Below, piece after piece: positions 51,401 through 61,274 of a DNA stretch of 64,000 nucleotides (within the stretch, counting starts at the first letter, position 1; each line of letters starts with the position of its first letter). Origin of the DNA: Phoronis australis. Taxonomy: Eukaryota > Phoronida > Phoronidae. Both the position numbers and the translations under genes were made by a program. The notes under the pieces are model-generated. The model was not told the origin of the DNA. It did no database searches and saw only the letters and a program-made list of their open reading frames with translations. Where the stretch lies: NCBI GenBank assembly GCA_002633005.1, contig NMRA01000249.1, positions 502,890 through 566,889 on the forward strand. Direction: 5' to 3'.

Positions 51401-54400
51401 ATCACAGCAAAAACTGATTACCATTACGCATAAAGTGTGATTTTCTGTGAGTATGAAGTGTGTTAGTTCAAGACAGCAGTCCATGAATTGTGCTCTGCAA
51501 CATGTCACATTTCTCATGTCATTGAATTGACTTCAGGTAATTATTTTAATCCTTAAAATAACAGTCCAACAAAAATATTTTGAAGACCATCTTGAAATCA
51601 ACAGAAAGTGAGTGTCAGTCAAACTGGGGCATGATGGGAAATACGTACACTGAAAATGAGAGTGTAAGTCATATTGAGGCATGATGAGCAATACACTAAA
51701 GCGCATAAACGAACAAATCACCGATATCCCTCTGGTCACATTTACAGGCAGCGGATGTCCCAGAGCACGAGTGGTTGTCCAAAGGCATTCTACGTCCCCG
51801 TCCCGCCTACAATGACAGGGTATACTTCTCAAGCACATGCGCTCCCACAAAAAGCGAGATGAAGCTCTTCCATGCCCATGCAAACAGGCCGGCAATTACG
51901 GTGCGTGATGCCGTCGCCGTTATCACCTCAGGCAACAGGCAGGTTTTGGCATCGGATGACACCATTCAGGAATTTATAGACGTGAGTTGTAGCAAATGAT
52001 GAAACATCTCTGCATATTTAAGTGGTTCAGATATTGATACAAAGCGCTCTAAGGCACACAGGTCAAGTTAATTTATTGCATGGAAAAACGGTGAAGTATC
52101 AAGGATGGCCTACAGTCACCTGTCTTCAACAACATCTTTAAGCTTATACGGTTATAAATCATGTAGAGTTAGCTGTTGGGAAATGGATCTTTGCTGTCTT
52201 GTCAAAAGTTGTTCCCCCAAGTTGTCCATTGCAAAGTTGAGTTCATGATGTGTTCCATCTGGATCACTGCTCATTAGCACAACGCAACCATTCAGTTCAT
52301 CACCGATAGCATTTTTGTGAGAAGTTTACTATAACATTTATTAGTGAAAATATGGTTTAGCCAATGACTAATTTAGAGCATGAAACTTATATGATGTGAA
52401 CTATGGGACAGGTGATCTAATTAAAGGATCTAACAGTGAGACAACTGTAGTCTAATGTGATTTGAGCCCACCATTTTTACAGTCAGGGAAGCTACAACTC
52501 TACCACTATGTCACACTGCCTCCTTGTATGTGACTGTGTATAATTCAGTGACCTGTTCATGTTTGTTTTCAGAAAACCTTGACCCGTCAGTTGGACTTTA
52601 CACCCGACAACCCTAACCTGTCATACATCTCTCGTTACCTGCCCAGGTATGGTTTAAAAGTAGCTGTGGATAGTGCGATGAACCTTCCCTGGTCGAATTT
52701 CACCTACGTGCACATGTGTCTCAATCCACCGGGGGCATTTTATACGGTAATTGTTGGTTGTGAGCATTGATTGATGCTGTGTTTTGTGTCATATAGTTTA
52801 AAATAAAATGTACTTGTTTTTTGGGGGGAATCTGCTTTTTGTTTTTTGGAATCTGCTTTCATTGTCAAAGGCATTTTGGTGTGTGCGGCTAGAATTACCT
52901 GACGTTTTGATCTCCTTGGTAACATAAAAAATTAACACTGTGGCATTATATTCTGAAGATATTTTTTAAAGTATGTGGTATTTTGATTGTTGTAAAATGT
53001 TCTCTTCATTAAGTTGATAGCACAGTAAATTTATAAAATTATTATTTTTCTCCAATTTCAAATTGAGAATTTTACTTATTATTTCCATTGAATATTTTTA
53101 TAATTATAATACTAATTCCTGAAATGTTGCTTATCAGGTATAGCGATTTGATATAACAAACAATTAAGATTGTAAATTTTACATATTAGTTTACTAATTA
53201 CACTGTTTTGTGCTAGCCTGACCCTGAACACTCACGAACGTAGTCCTAAGTTTATATAGTAATTTTTGAGATTTATGGAATAAAAAGTACCCCTAGTCCA
53301 TTAGTTCCCAGTAAAACGATTTCCCGGTGCTCATTTTTTTTAAATTTTGGAACAACCTGTATCAATGAGGAACTATGTTCACGAGTTTAAGATGTGTTGT
53401 GTCCACCCCTTGTTCGCGGGCTTCTGGGATTGAAAAAAATCCTGGGTTTGAGTTGACAAACTGATATATTGTCAAACTGAAATGGTGCACTACATGAAAT
53501 AGCGTAGAAATGGCATGTTGTGAGATAGTACTTATAATTATCACTCAGACACATTCTCTGTCAGATGAATTAAGCAGCTCATAAGTTTGTAACCAAAGAA
53601 TTGCTACAGATTGATGGCTTTAATTTAGTTTGAGTAAACCGTCTTTGTTGTATTTTGCAGGGAGTCCCTAACGCAAGCTATGACAAGCCAGTCTTTACTC
53701 AGAAACTTGACTTGGACAGCAATAACAGGTGTCCTAGATGGAGAGATGGCTTCTTTGTGAGTACTGTGTCCAGGTGTCAACGGCATCTTTGGGATAAAAT
53801 GTTAAGATTGGAGACATTGTGTGAAAATTCTCTAGTAACATTTTTGTGCTGTTTGCTAAAGAAGTTCTTGTTTTGTGCACTGAAGCTACCTAGCTTTTTA
53901 GAAACTTTGTTCTGATGTTACAGGTGTTATGTTGAACATTGTTTCATTGGTACAATATTGACTATTTTGAAATTGCTGCAGTGGTAATATATTCCAAGGG
54001 AAGATAAATTGTTTGTTCATGGTATACTCTGAAAAATTGTTAAATTTGAATGTGGAATGTATTTCTTTTCAATGACTGCTGTTTTAATGCTCCGGAGCTT
54101 CAGAAAAGCACTGATAGATCAAGATATAGGGAAAATTGAGACCTAACATTAGTGCCATTGTGTTAAAGGGAACTGAAACATCAATCGTTTTTTTTTTCAG
54201 CATTTCCATCACCGCACTTATCATCCAAACCTGGTTGTTATATTTCATCTCCAAGAGGTGGCAGTTAAGTCAACTCCCAACAGCTGCAAGTACAGTCTTG
54301 ATGAGCAGGTTTGTTAGCCATTCAGCAAAGGTTTCAAACCATTTCTTCATATTAATATACCTACTGTAATCAGATGACTTAATATTTGTAACCAATGTTT

Positions 54401-57400
54401 ATCTGTAGAGCTTCTCAATAATAATAATTATTATGAACAATCCTTTGTACCATGTGTTTGAGCTTACACCTCCTAGGAGCGACGCTGATTCCTTTGACGT
54501 TGCCATTAGTTCTAACCATAAGATATTGGAGAGTAAGGGAAATGCCTTTCTGAAAATGTTTTGTTGTTCTGCCTTGGAATAGGGACTGCTTCATGGGAAT
54601 ATAAAGGTTTCTGGCACAGCATACTATGATTTTAATTTGCATTTAAAAGCATCTTCAGTACTGCAGTAAAACTGACTCACATACTGCATACATTTTCATA
54701 CTAGGCAAATCTTGTTTCATTACTTAAAATGTCCGCTTTTGATTTGGAAAACATTATCGCTTACCCTTTAATCATTGCTGTCATCTTGTTTAGGCGTGGA
54801 CTGCAGTGCCAGTGTTCAGTTTGGGTTACGCTGTCTGCGACGTGTTCCAGCTACCACTATTCAAGGGGTCTCCAAACAAGTCCATTCTAAACCAGATCGC
54901 CAAAGAACCATTCAAGCAGTGGTTGAGGAAATCTCTAACTAGTAGGACAGTGAGTTAATCACAAACTCTGCATTACTTAAAACCATTTCATTGAATCTTT
55001 TTGATTTTACAAAAGCTGAATGTTGCACCCAATGTTGAAAACTTAACAGAATATTGGTTTATTTGTCAATGACTAAATGCAAACCGTAATAATTTTTGTT
55101 TTGACAAAATAGAATTTCACTTCTCGACCGTACTGTGTACTAAAGAGGGGAATAATAACCTTGTTAATTATTTTATAATGAAACTGCATAGTAGACTACA
55201 TTACGGCATTCTCCTGTTGAGTCTAATCTGTTCGGTTGTATAGCACAACAACAAGTTGGGCGGATGGCCTCTGTAGCTATCTTACACCCGACTGATTAAC
55301 TCCATTCTGGCATTTATGGTTGGAGAGTCAGTTCTGTATCTTCAAAGGTCTTCAACCGGTTTTCATGAAATTTGGTACATAGACATCTATTAATGAGTTG
55401 ACGCTATCTTCCCATTTTCGATGGATTTTGCGCCATCTAGTGGCCATTTTTACTATTTTTGATTCGTTGTTTTGGCGTCCGCCCCTCTAACAACCAAACC
55501 GCTCTAAGGATGATTGTGAAAATTGGCATGTGTGGTCTTACTATGAAGAATACTGTTGACGATGATTTTCCGATCACTTCGACTGCTGTGGTGCCTCCTA
55601 GTGTCAGTTTTGTTTGTTTTTGCACCCATGGCTGTATCTTTATTAAATTTAGCAAATGTATATAAAGTTGACAACAGACGTCGATGACGTTCGGACAGAT
55701 CGGTCTACCAGTGTGCCCCCTAGTGGCAATTTTAGTGTTTTATGTTTATCACTGTATTCTTTAAGGTACTCAACAGATTTACTTAAAATTTGGCACATAG
55801 ACATCCATTTAATTTAGTGAGTTGACGCTAGCCATTCACCTTTGGATTGATTCATGGTGTTTTTGCCACCTAGTGGCCATTTTTGTTGTTTTTGGGTCTG
55901 TTTTGTGGTGTTCGTGCCTCTGTCAACCAAACCACTCTAAAGATGATTGTGAAAGTTGGCATGTATGTACTTTCTATGAAGGGGACAATTGCTGATGATT
56001 TTCTGATGACCTCGACTACTGGGGCACCTCCTGGTGGCGGTTTTGTTTTATTTGCAACCCTACCTGTATCTCCTAAGCCCTCTGCAGGATCTTTATTAAA
56101 TTTATCACGTGTATTTATATGAAGTTAACAAGAGAAGATGACAACTTTTAGACTGATCCGATGAACACTGTACCCCCTAGTGGCAATTTTGTTTTTTTTT
56201 CCTCTGTTTCTCTGAATTTTCTCGGCGAATTTTAAGTAAAGTTGGTGAATGGCTTTCTTTTAAAGAAACGGTGACATTTTTTTCTTTGGTTTTCAGACAG
56301 ATTCAATGTATTTTGCACCATCTAGTGGCCATTTTAATGACACAAATAAACAACCCTAAAAGCATACCATTCACGATGCTCTTGTTTAAATTTCAAATTA
56401 AACCCTATGTTACTTATAGCTGTAACACTCCCACTTTTCAATCCTTTTCAGATTCATCTGGTTGATGGCGCGTCCATATTTGTGCGTGTCTGCGATGGGC
56501 GCCGTGACGATGAGCTGACACCAAATGCTCTCCAGAAAAATGTGGTGAGTTGTTAAAAGAACTTACAGTGTGTTCTTAGGTTCTTGTGGACCCCAAATTG
56601 TGGCAGTTTTATAGAGCATTAAGTGAATTAGACAAACTTTGATTTTAGTACATCGAAGTAATGAGTGTCTCCAATACAAATGTAAAAAGGAAGAGATTGC
56701 CTGTGAGATAAAGAGGCTAAACAATCATTTCAGGATGTTTTTTTCTGAATTTAATTATAGCAGAAATTCTGTATCAATGAGGAAAAATAACTAACACCAT
56801 TAGAAAAGGCGGGCCTTTGTCCAGAAAATGTGGTGTGTTTCTAGGTTTTTATGCCTTAAAATAACTGTGCATATTAAATGTGTTTTGAAAATGCTGACTT
56901 CGACAACGCTACTAAAATTTTCCACACGCATGTCCCAGTGTACCATTGTTATATAAATGGCACTGTTATCAAATATAGTTTCATTCGGTTTTTGAAATGT
57001 TACTGGCAGCTTCCAAAATCTACGCCACTTTTTTGGCCACATGATAAATATTAAAGGTGCACCTGTAATATCTGTGGTATGCTTGAAACGTATTCAAAAG
57101 AATGCTATTTACTGATAAAATGTCACTTTCATGTCACATCTTTGCAATGCAGTTGGTATGTTAAGAAAACACGTGGTAAAGAAATAACCAAGTATAGAAT
57201 CTCAATTTAAAAGGTCACATATTTTCACAAACCTTATGCCCAGGGTTTCTCCTGGTAAGAACTGTTTTTTGTGTGGCTAAAACATGACTATACAAAGTTA
57301 CCACAGTTGCCGTAAATTTCGCTAGAAGCATAGGTCACACTTGCTGATTTAGCAGACTTTGAAAGTAGTTTTTAAATTTTCATCCAAGAGAGTTGTCAAG

Positions 57401-58413
57401 GGTTACAAAGCATTATTTTGCTTCAGATAACTGGATGTGAAAGTTGTTTTTAGTATCTGCTAATAGGCCAAAACCGGGTTTGGTATCCTTTTAACGTTAA
57501 TGGCTTCAGCTTGAAAAGCGACACTGGTTTGAGGCGACATGTAGATTAGAAATACATTGTACTTATTAATCTAAAGCTACCTGTCATAGAAAACCTTGGC
57601 TAACTAATTGGATTCCTATGAAACTTTCAGAGGAGTTATGCAATGTTCCCCAAAAGCTGTGATGAACTGTTTTTAGAATGCTGCACTTATGTACATATAT
57701 GAGTGGCAGTTAAAAAGTAGGACTTTTTATTTTCATGGAAAATGTCTATCGTAGGATAAAACGAAAATGAAATAATTTTAGAAAACTGTTAACACTCACA
57801 GTGTTTCTGAGATCTCATCTTAAATATTTGTATCAAATAAAAGTTGACTCTTTGTTCATACCATTGTTTTGCTATCGATGTACCTTCATTTTTGCCAAAT
57901 TTCACTGAAAATACGTAGTCGTGTGACCCAATGTAATGGCAGATTGATAAAAACAAACTCTACTCTCTTTCTGCTCATGTTAAATGCAAAGTTTTGTGGA
58001 TATAATGATGTAATATATGACTTAGTAATGTGCAAATTTGTCAATAAGGTCCTACATATCCTCAAAATAGGAAATGCTGGGATTCATTAACAATTCTGAT
58101 AGTTATGACAGAGGACGCAAGACACTTCAGCGATCTACACTATGCATTTAGGTATTTCAGTTTGCCAGACTACGTGTCGACCAACTGAGTCTTTAGTAAC
58201 ATTTGTCTTGCACTGTTGCTGTGGTTACAGATCATGTTAAACACAGACTACATCCCAGAAGAGTTAGATAGTCTGTATTCAAAAGAAGTCCCTGGCACTC
58301 CTCTGTCTCGGCTCGTACCCCCTGGCAAAACAGTTCATGAGATGTCTAGCACGCTCCCTAGCAAAATGAAGTCAGTAAGTAGTCGGTCTGCAGACTGTCT
58401 CCTATTTGCATAA
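24259..58413 (+). CDS. CCDC17: CCDC17 homologue, long form (1514 residues, 32 coding exons)
   Basis: Exons: 24259-24441, 27280-27312, 27718-27790, 29161-29339, 30383-30505, 35319-35451, 35885-36038, 36714-36791, 37217-37347, 37620-37673, 38046-38165, 38782-38963, 39688-39827, 40242-40445, 41319-41532, 41969-42079, 43429-43517, 46412-46568, 46784-47072, 48065-48115, 48249-48487, 48938-49054, 49250-49402, 49965-50084, 50702-50875, 51748-51981, 52573-52746, 53661-53756, 54201-54308, 54794-54949, 56452-56544, 58231-58413. Every intron is GT-AG, the phases agree throughout, and the total is 4545 bases. The zinc finger, the coiled coil, the LLPAPYDP...AGFVIFYDFIGGLD core and the SGRWRVPFR...LNSVPQ...NHRDAANQ...QYPP block identify it as CCDC17. 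The vertebrate protein is much shorter, and as I recall it ends soon after that block. Its role is not established by sequence; a structural or ciliary function is only a guess. Confidence 0.92.
24487..24914. mobile_element. MITE-like element with GTGCCGTTTACA-type inverted ends
   Basis: The left end is TATAAGTCCTGTTTAGAC and the reverse complement of the right end is TATAGTGCCGTTTACAT, sharing most positions and flanked by TATA. The interior has a direct repeat with TGACACAGAGCAA at about 24529 and 24748. There is no coding frame, so it is a non-autonomous element in CCDC17 intron 1. Confidence 0.55.
28673..28778. repeat. Imperfect inverted repeat with 46-base arms (hairpin)
   Basis: Arms 28673-28718 and 28733-28778 pair with about 38 of 46 positions matching, around a 14-base loop. 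Both start GATCAAGCT(T/C)ATGCAATTCCA when read inward. The arms also contain GTGTGACCTG as a direct repeat. It lies in CCDC17 intron 3. It could be a fold-back MITE or a transcribed hairpin. Confidence 0.7.
30506..35318 (+). other. Long CCDC17 intron 5
   Basis: This is 4.8 kb without a supportable exon. It contains the 56-bp tandem array and the sequence GGGTTCAAACCC near 33549, which resembles a B box but has no matching A box. Open frames up to about 90 codons here lack splice or domain support. Confidence 0.6.
33077..33356 (+). repeat. Tandem array, five copies of a 56-bp unit
   Basis: The unit starts GATAGTAACGTTATTCACAA and ends CTAGAGGAACCT, with starts at 33077, 33133, 33189, 33245 and 33301. 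Copies are identical apart from single substitutions (for example TTTAATATA in the third), so the expansion is recent. The sequence breaks into unrelated DNA at about 33357. Intronic, non-coding. Confidence 0.95.
39323..39371. repeat. TGTACA-rich short inverted repeat
   Basis: TGTACATTGTACAC and, downstream, GTACACTGTACAAAGTACA can pair over about 12 of 14 bases around a short loop. It lies in the intron between CCDC17 exons 12 and 13. No gene is associated with it. Confidence 0.45.
39688..42079 (+). other. CCDC17: CCDC17 exons 13-16: conserved core with C2-like domain (residues ~482-704)
   Basis: Exon 13 ends in NDLLPAPYDP and exon 14 opens AGFVIFYDFIGGLD, the signature of the family. Exons 15 and 16 form a beta-rich unit: LDLCIVVELQVSG, AWCKIDLFDDHSRVVSGRW, RVPFRVVPI, and YGIAELFYRVVNHRDAAN. 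This reads like a C2-type sandwich with few of the Asp residues needed for calcium. In vertebrate CCDC17 this block is close to the C-terminus. Confidence 0.85.
44454..44516 (+). repeat. Three copies of a 21-bp unit
   Basis: The unit TTTAGACTACAGTA(A/C)CTATT, with variations, starts at 44454, 44475 and 44496. It is intronic and short, in the large intron between CCDC17 exons 17 and 18 (43518-46411). I see nothing else of note in that intron. Confidence 0.6.
47750..48030. mobile_element. Probable MITE-like AT-rich element ending ATCGGGCCC
   Basis: Repeated CAAACTTAAGAT and CTTAAG/AAGTTT motifs in both orientations end at TTTAAATCGGGCCCAG. The right edge lies only 34 bases before CCDC17 exon 20, so the element may supply part of the branch-point/polypyrimidine region. 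Boundaries and family are uncertain. Confidence 0.35.
49872..49940 (+). repeat. Two-copy 31-bp tandem repeat
   Basis: TTAATTATTACACCCTACAT and the following bases recur 31 bases later with one change (ACAGCC), then a partial third start. It lies immediately upstream of CCDC17 exon 24. Confidence 0.8.
52457..52523 (-). mobile_element. tRNA-derived SINE head, reverse orientation
   Basis: Read on the - strand from 52523: GGAGGCAGTGTGACATAGTG, then GTAGAG (together an A-box-like TAGTGGTAGAG), and later GGGCTCAAATC as B box. It shares its first 14 bases and box spacing with 841-910. It lies in the intron before CCDC17 exon 27. The body and tail, to the left, are not delimited. Confidence 0.6.
55330..56335 (+). 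repeat. Degenerate tandem repeat carrying seven CTCF-like motifs
   Basis: A ~430-bp unit is present about 2.3 times; for example ACATAGACATC, GAGTTGACGCTA and AACCAAACC(G/A)CTCTAA recur at 430-base distance. Within it, sites at about 55430, 55593, 55713, 55864, 56025, 56170 and 56315 read CC(A/C/T)(T/C)CTAGTGGC or close to that. On the opposite strand the best is CCACTAGGGGGCAC, the published CTCF core. All point the same way. It lies in the intron between CCDC17 exons 30 and 31. CTCF binding is inference; the repeat itself is visible. Confidence 0.75.
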
Positions 58414-60322
58414 AGTCTGGTGATTTCGCAAGTTAATGAGCGAAATGCTTTTCTTGAACCGGTTCCACGTAAAATCAACCTACCAACTTGTGAAGTCCGG
58501 GAGACTCCCTTTTAGAGAGAGAGAAATCAAACATGCTGTATTTATCTTCATACACACCGTAACCTGTATTGTGAAATTGGCGTTGTTGATTGAAATTCCA
58601 GGACAAGCTCTATCTATCTCACTAACTGTAGCGTGTGTGTTGTTTGTTCATTTGCTTGTTTGTTATTGGGTGTCCTGTGTATTTGGAAGTTCGCTTAACG
58701 TTATTCATACCTATTGAGTAAATGCTATGCATGCATCGTGTATAATAAATCTTTGCTTCGTTTATGCCAATGTCTCTAGTGTGCTGTGTTTTTTCCTTTT
58801 AGCTTGTTTATAAGTTGTACCAAGATGGCCATTATGGGTGATGTTTCGCTACCATGACAACACAGTGGGACTGGAGGCAGGATGTATTATCAGCTTATCT
58901 ACGCTAGAATGACAGAGCTAAATAGTCTGATGGCATGCAGTAATTATACTACACAATACCTTGTTTGTGTGGCATAACCAGTCTAAAGGTCCATTTTAAA
59001 GAGTCTCCCTGTATAAATAGTACCATTTCACCATTCATGTTTAAGTTTTTATGTCAGGAAATGTCCAATTATTGGACCAGCATACTCTTATACCACTGAA
59101 AAACGTCACCTTTTGCACTGTGTAAAAACGGCTTGTTCTTGTCACAACTTACAGTTATTTAAATCATCACGGTGACCAGTTCCAACTGTTACCAATCTTA
59201 TTCAGTGGTCCTGAGTGTCCTTTATACCTCTTTTGCACCTGATGATACGGTATCAGTACCGTCAACGCTGCTCTTTGTGTTATCAAATCTACCATTCCGA
59301 ACAGCTCTACTCAACCATTACTTTGAGGTCATAGACATGTTTGGATATGTTTTCCCCAATGCCCTGTCTGTTGTGGGGACAACTTTTGTATGCACTGATT
59401 AGTACATGTAATGGACCATTCCAACTAAGCCAGTCAGCTAGGTTAAGTTCACCTGTGTTACTCTTGTGAGAATCCCATCAGCACAAACTCATTATGCTGG
59501 AAATCCTTTGCAAGCCTGCTGTTATAACATAATCTGTGCCATGTATTTGTGATCATATTTCACCAGCTAAGTGTTGAGCAGTCCTATACAACCATGTTAT
59601 CAAATTAAGTCCTGGGGAAGTAAACATATAATGCTGGTAGTGGCATGTGTAAGATGTCAAGCGTTTGAACTCAGTTATAGAGTAGGCCATCTTATTTAGA
59701 CTCTTAACATTCATTCACAGCTGTATTATCGATTGAAACACTAGTACCAGTTAGTTGTTTTACTTGTGTTGATGGACAAGACTAAAGTCTCTTGTAAGCT
59801 TTTTCATGAGGCAAATGATTGTGGGAAAACTACTATGTGCAGTGTGTCTATTGGTGTTCTAGTGTTAGTTATAAGAATCTGACTGTGGTTGTCCCGTGGC
59901 CAGTTTTCCATGAGTCACATTGCCCTGTTGCCCACATGTGGTCTATGCGTTAAATTAATTCACATTAGGAACTGTTTTTAAAATGGAATTGAAATAATAT
60001 TTTGTGATATGTTATGCAGCAGAATTGCTTTCACTTTGTGCTATCCAGATGTATATATAACTGATCATGAAATTTATTCCACGCTTTTATAAGCGGCAGC
60101 CATTTTTCCTTGTTCATTTGCCCTGTATTGTTGATCTGCATTTTGCAAGTGTCCCAAGCCCATCATATAACCATCCTTACACGCCACTTGGACAAGGGTT
60201 GGGAATTATCGTTGTATTTACATGATTTATGTTGTATTTATTGTTCTTGTATCTTATCAGTTTTAAGGTATTTATGATCATTTCATTTTATTCTTGGGTA
60301 ATTTACTTTATGCTCGAATAAA
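58414..60322 (+). other. 3' UTR of the CCDC17 homologue
   Basis: No further exon is seen after the stop. AATAAA at 58744-58749 and at 60317-60322 are the candidate polyadenylation signals; the second is followed by T/G-rich sequence (TTGTTGTTCGGTG). Short open frames in this stretch show no homology. Confidence 0.5.
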
Positions 60323-61274
60323 AGGTATTTATTGGGATGTCTTATTTTGTTGTTCGGTGACCATTGTGTATGACACTCTTCAGTAGTATTCCAAGGCATG
60401 ACGTTATTGACCTGTAATCTTATCATTTGATGGAATTAAAATTAGTTTGCTTCAAACATGTGGAGTTCCTAATGGACACCTTATGTTATAGCGTCCGCTT
60501 CAGTGGAGCGGGTGCAGTCACACATGTATGTGCGTTTATGCTGATCATGTCATTATCAGCATTTCCTTACCAAGAATGACTCTGAAAGCAGTCAGTTCCC
60601 TGTACTTTGTATTCCTGATTAGGGGTCAAAGACCATCATTATTTACCAACACAGAACGCAATGAGGCTTCTCTAACCGAAGCACGTGACTTGATGTGGTG
60701 GGTGAGTCCGTGTAATTTAACTGAGACAGCGGGTTACTGGTATGCTTTCTTGTCAAGTGTTTGGATGGTCTAAAACTGCAAAGGTAATATCAATAGAAAG
60801 TATCGAGAAACAATGTTGGTCATGCCATGATAATGTTCCCCCTGTCACAAGAGGATAGCGGACTATCAAAATTTTACTTGACAAACTTTTTGCATTGGGA
60901 TATGACAATTTCTTTATGAATTTCGTCAAATTTCGCAGGACTAATCCCGGGAAAATTATTCGTGTGGTAACTTGTTTAAACAGTGACTGCTCTTGACCAC
61001 CGAGTTGCAGTATTGCAGCAGCATGTATTGTGGCACTTGAATAATTAACGAGCTGGCGTCAAGGCTGCCAATATTTAGGGGCCACAGAAGCTAGTTGCTA
61101 GTTTTGTGATTGTATGGGCAACAAAGTAGTGGAAATAATTCCTGAATAATTAGTTCAGCTGTGAAATTTCAGGGATTTCGAGATCATTATAAACGCCACT
61201 GACTAATAATTCCGGTGTAAACCCTCTGCAGCTCATGGAAATAGGGCAGGTAGTCAAGTACGACGAATAACTAT
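60323..61274. other. Intergenic, nothing recognised
   Basis: No exon, repeat array or RNA gene that I can support. It ends at the 3' boundary of the retrotransposon. Confidence 0.5.

Larger units (their letters stand above)
43429..58413 (+). other. CCDC17: CCDC17 exons 17-32: C-terminal extension with repeated C2-like modules (residues ~705-1514)
   Basis: Exon 17 is a Pro/Ser-rich linker. Exons 18-19 give a beta-rich unit (LGFRVVSIKNAEAGEGKIRL). Exons 21-25 give another, containing GFDLYIDGARYLPDTVTITR. Exons 27-31 give a third, containing YGLKVAVDSAMNLPWSNFTY. The last two share G-(F/L)-x-(L/V)-x-(I/V)-D-x-A-x-x-LP-x-x-x-T, showing internal duplication. The last exon ends in a Ser/Lys-rich tail with stop at 58411-58413. 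A GTAAGT inside this exon at 58375 could give an alternative C-terminus. Confidence 0.8.
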
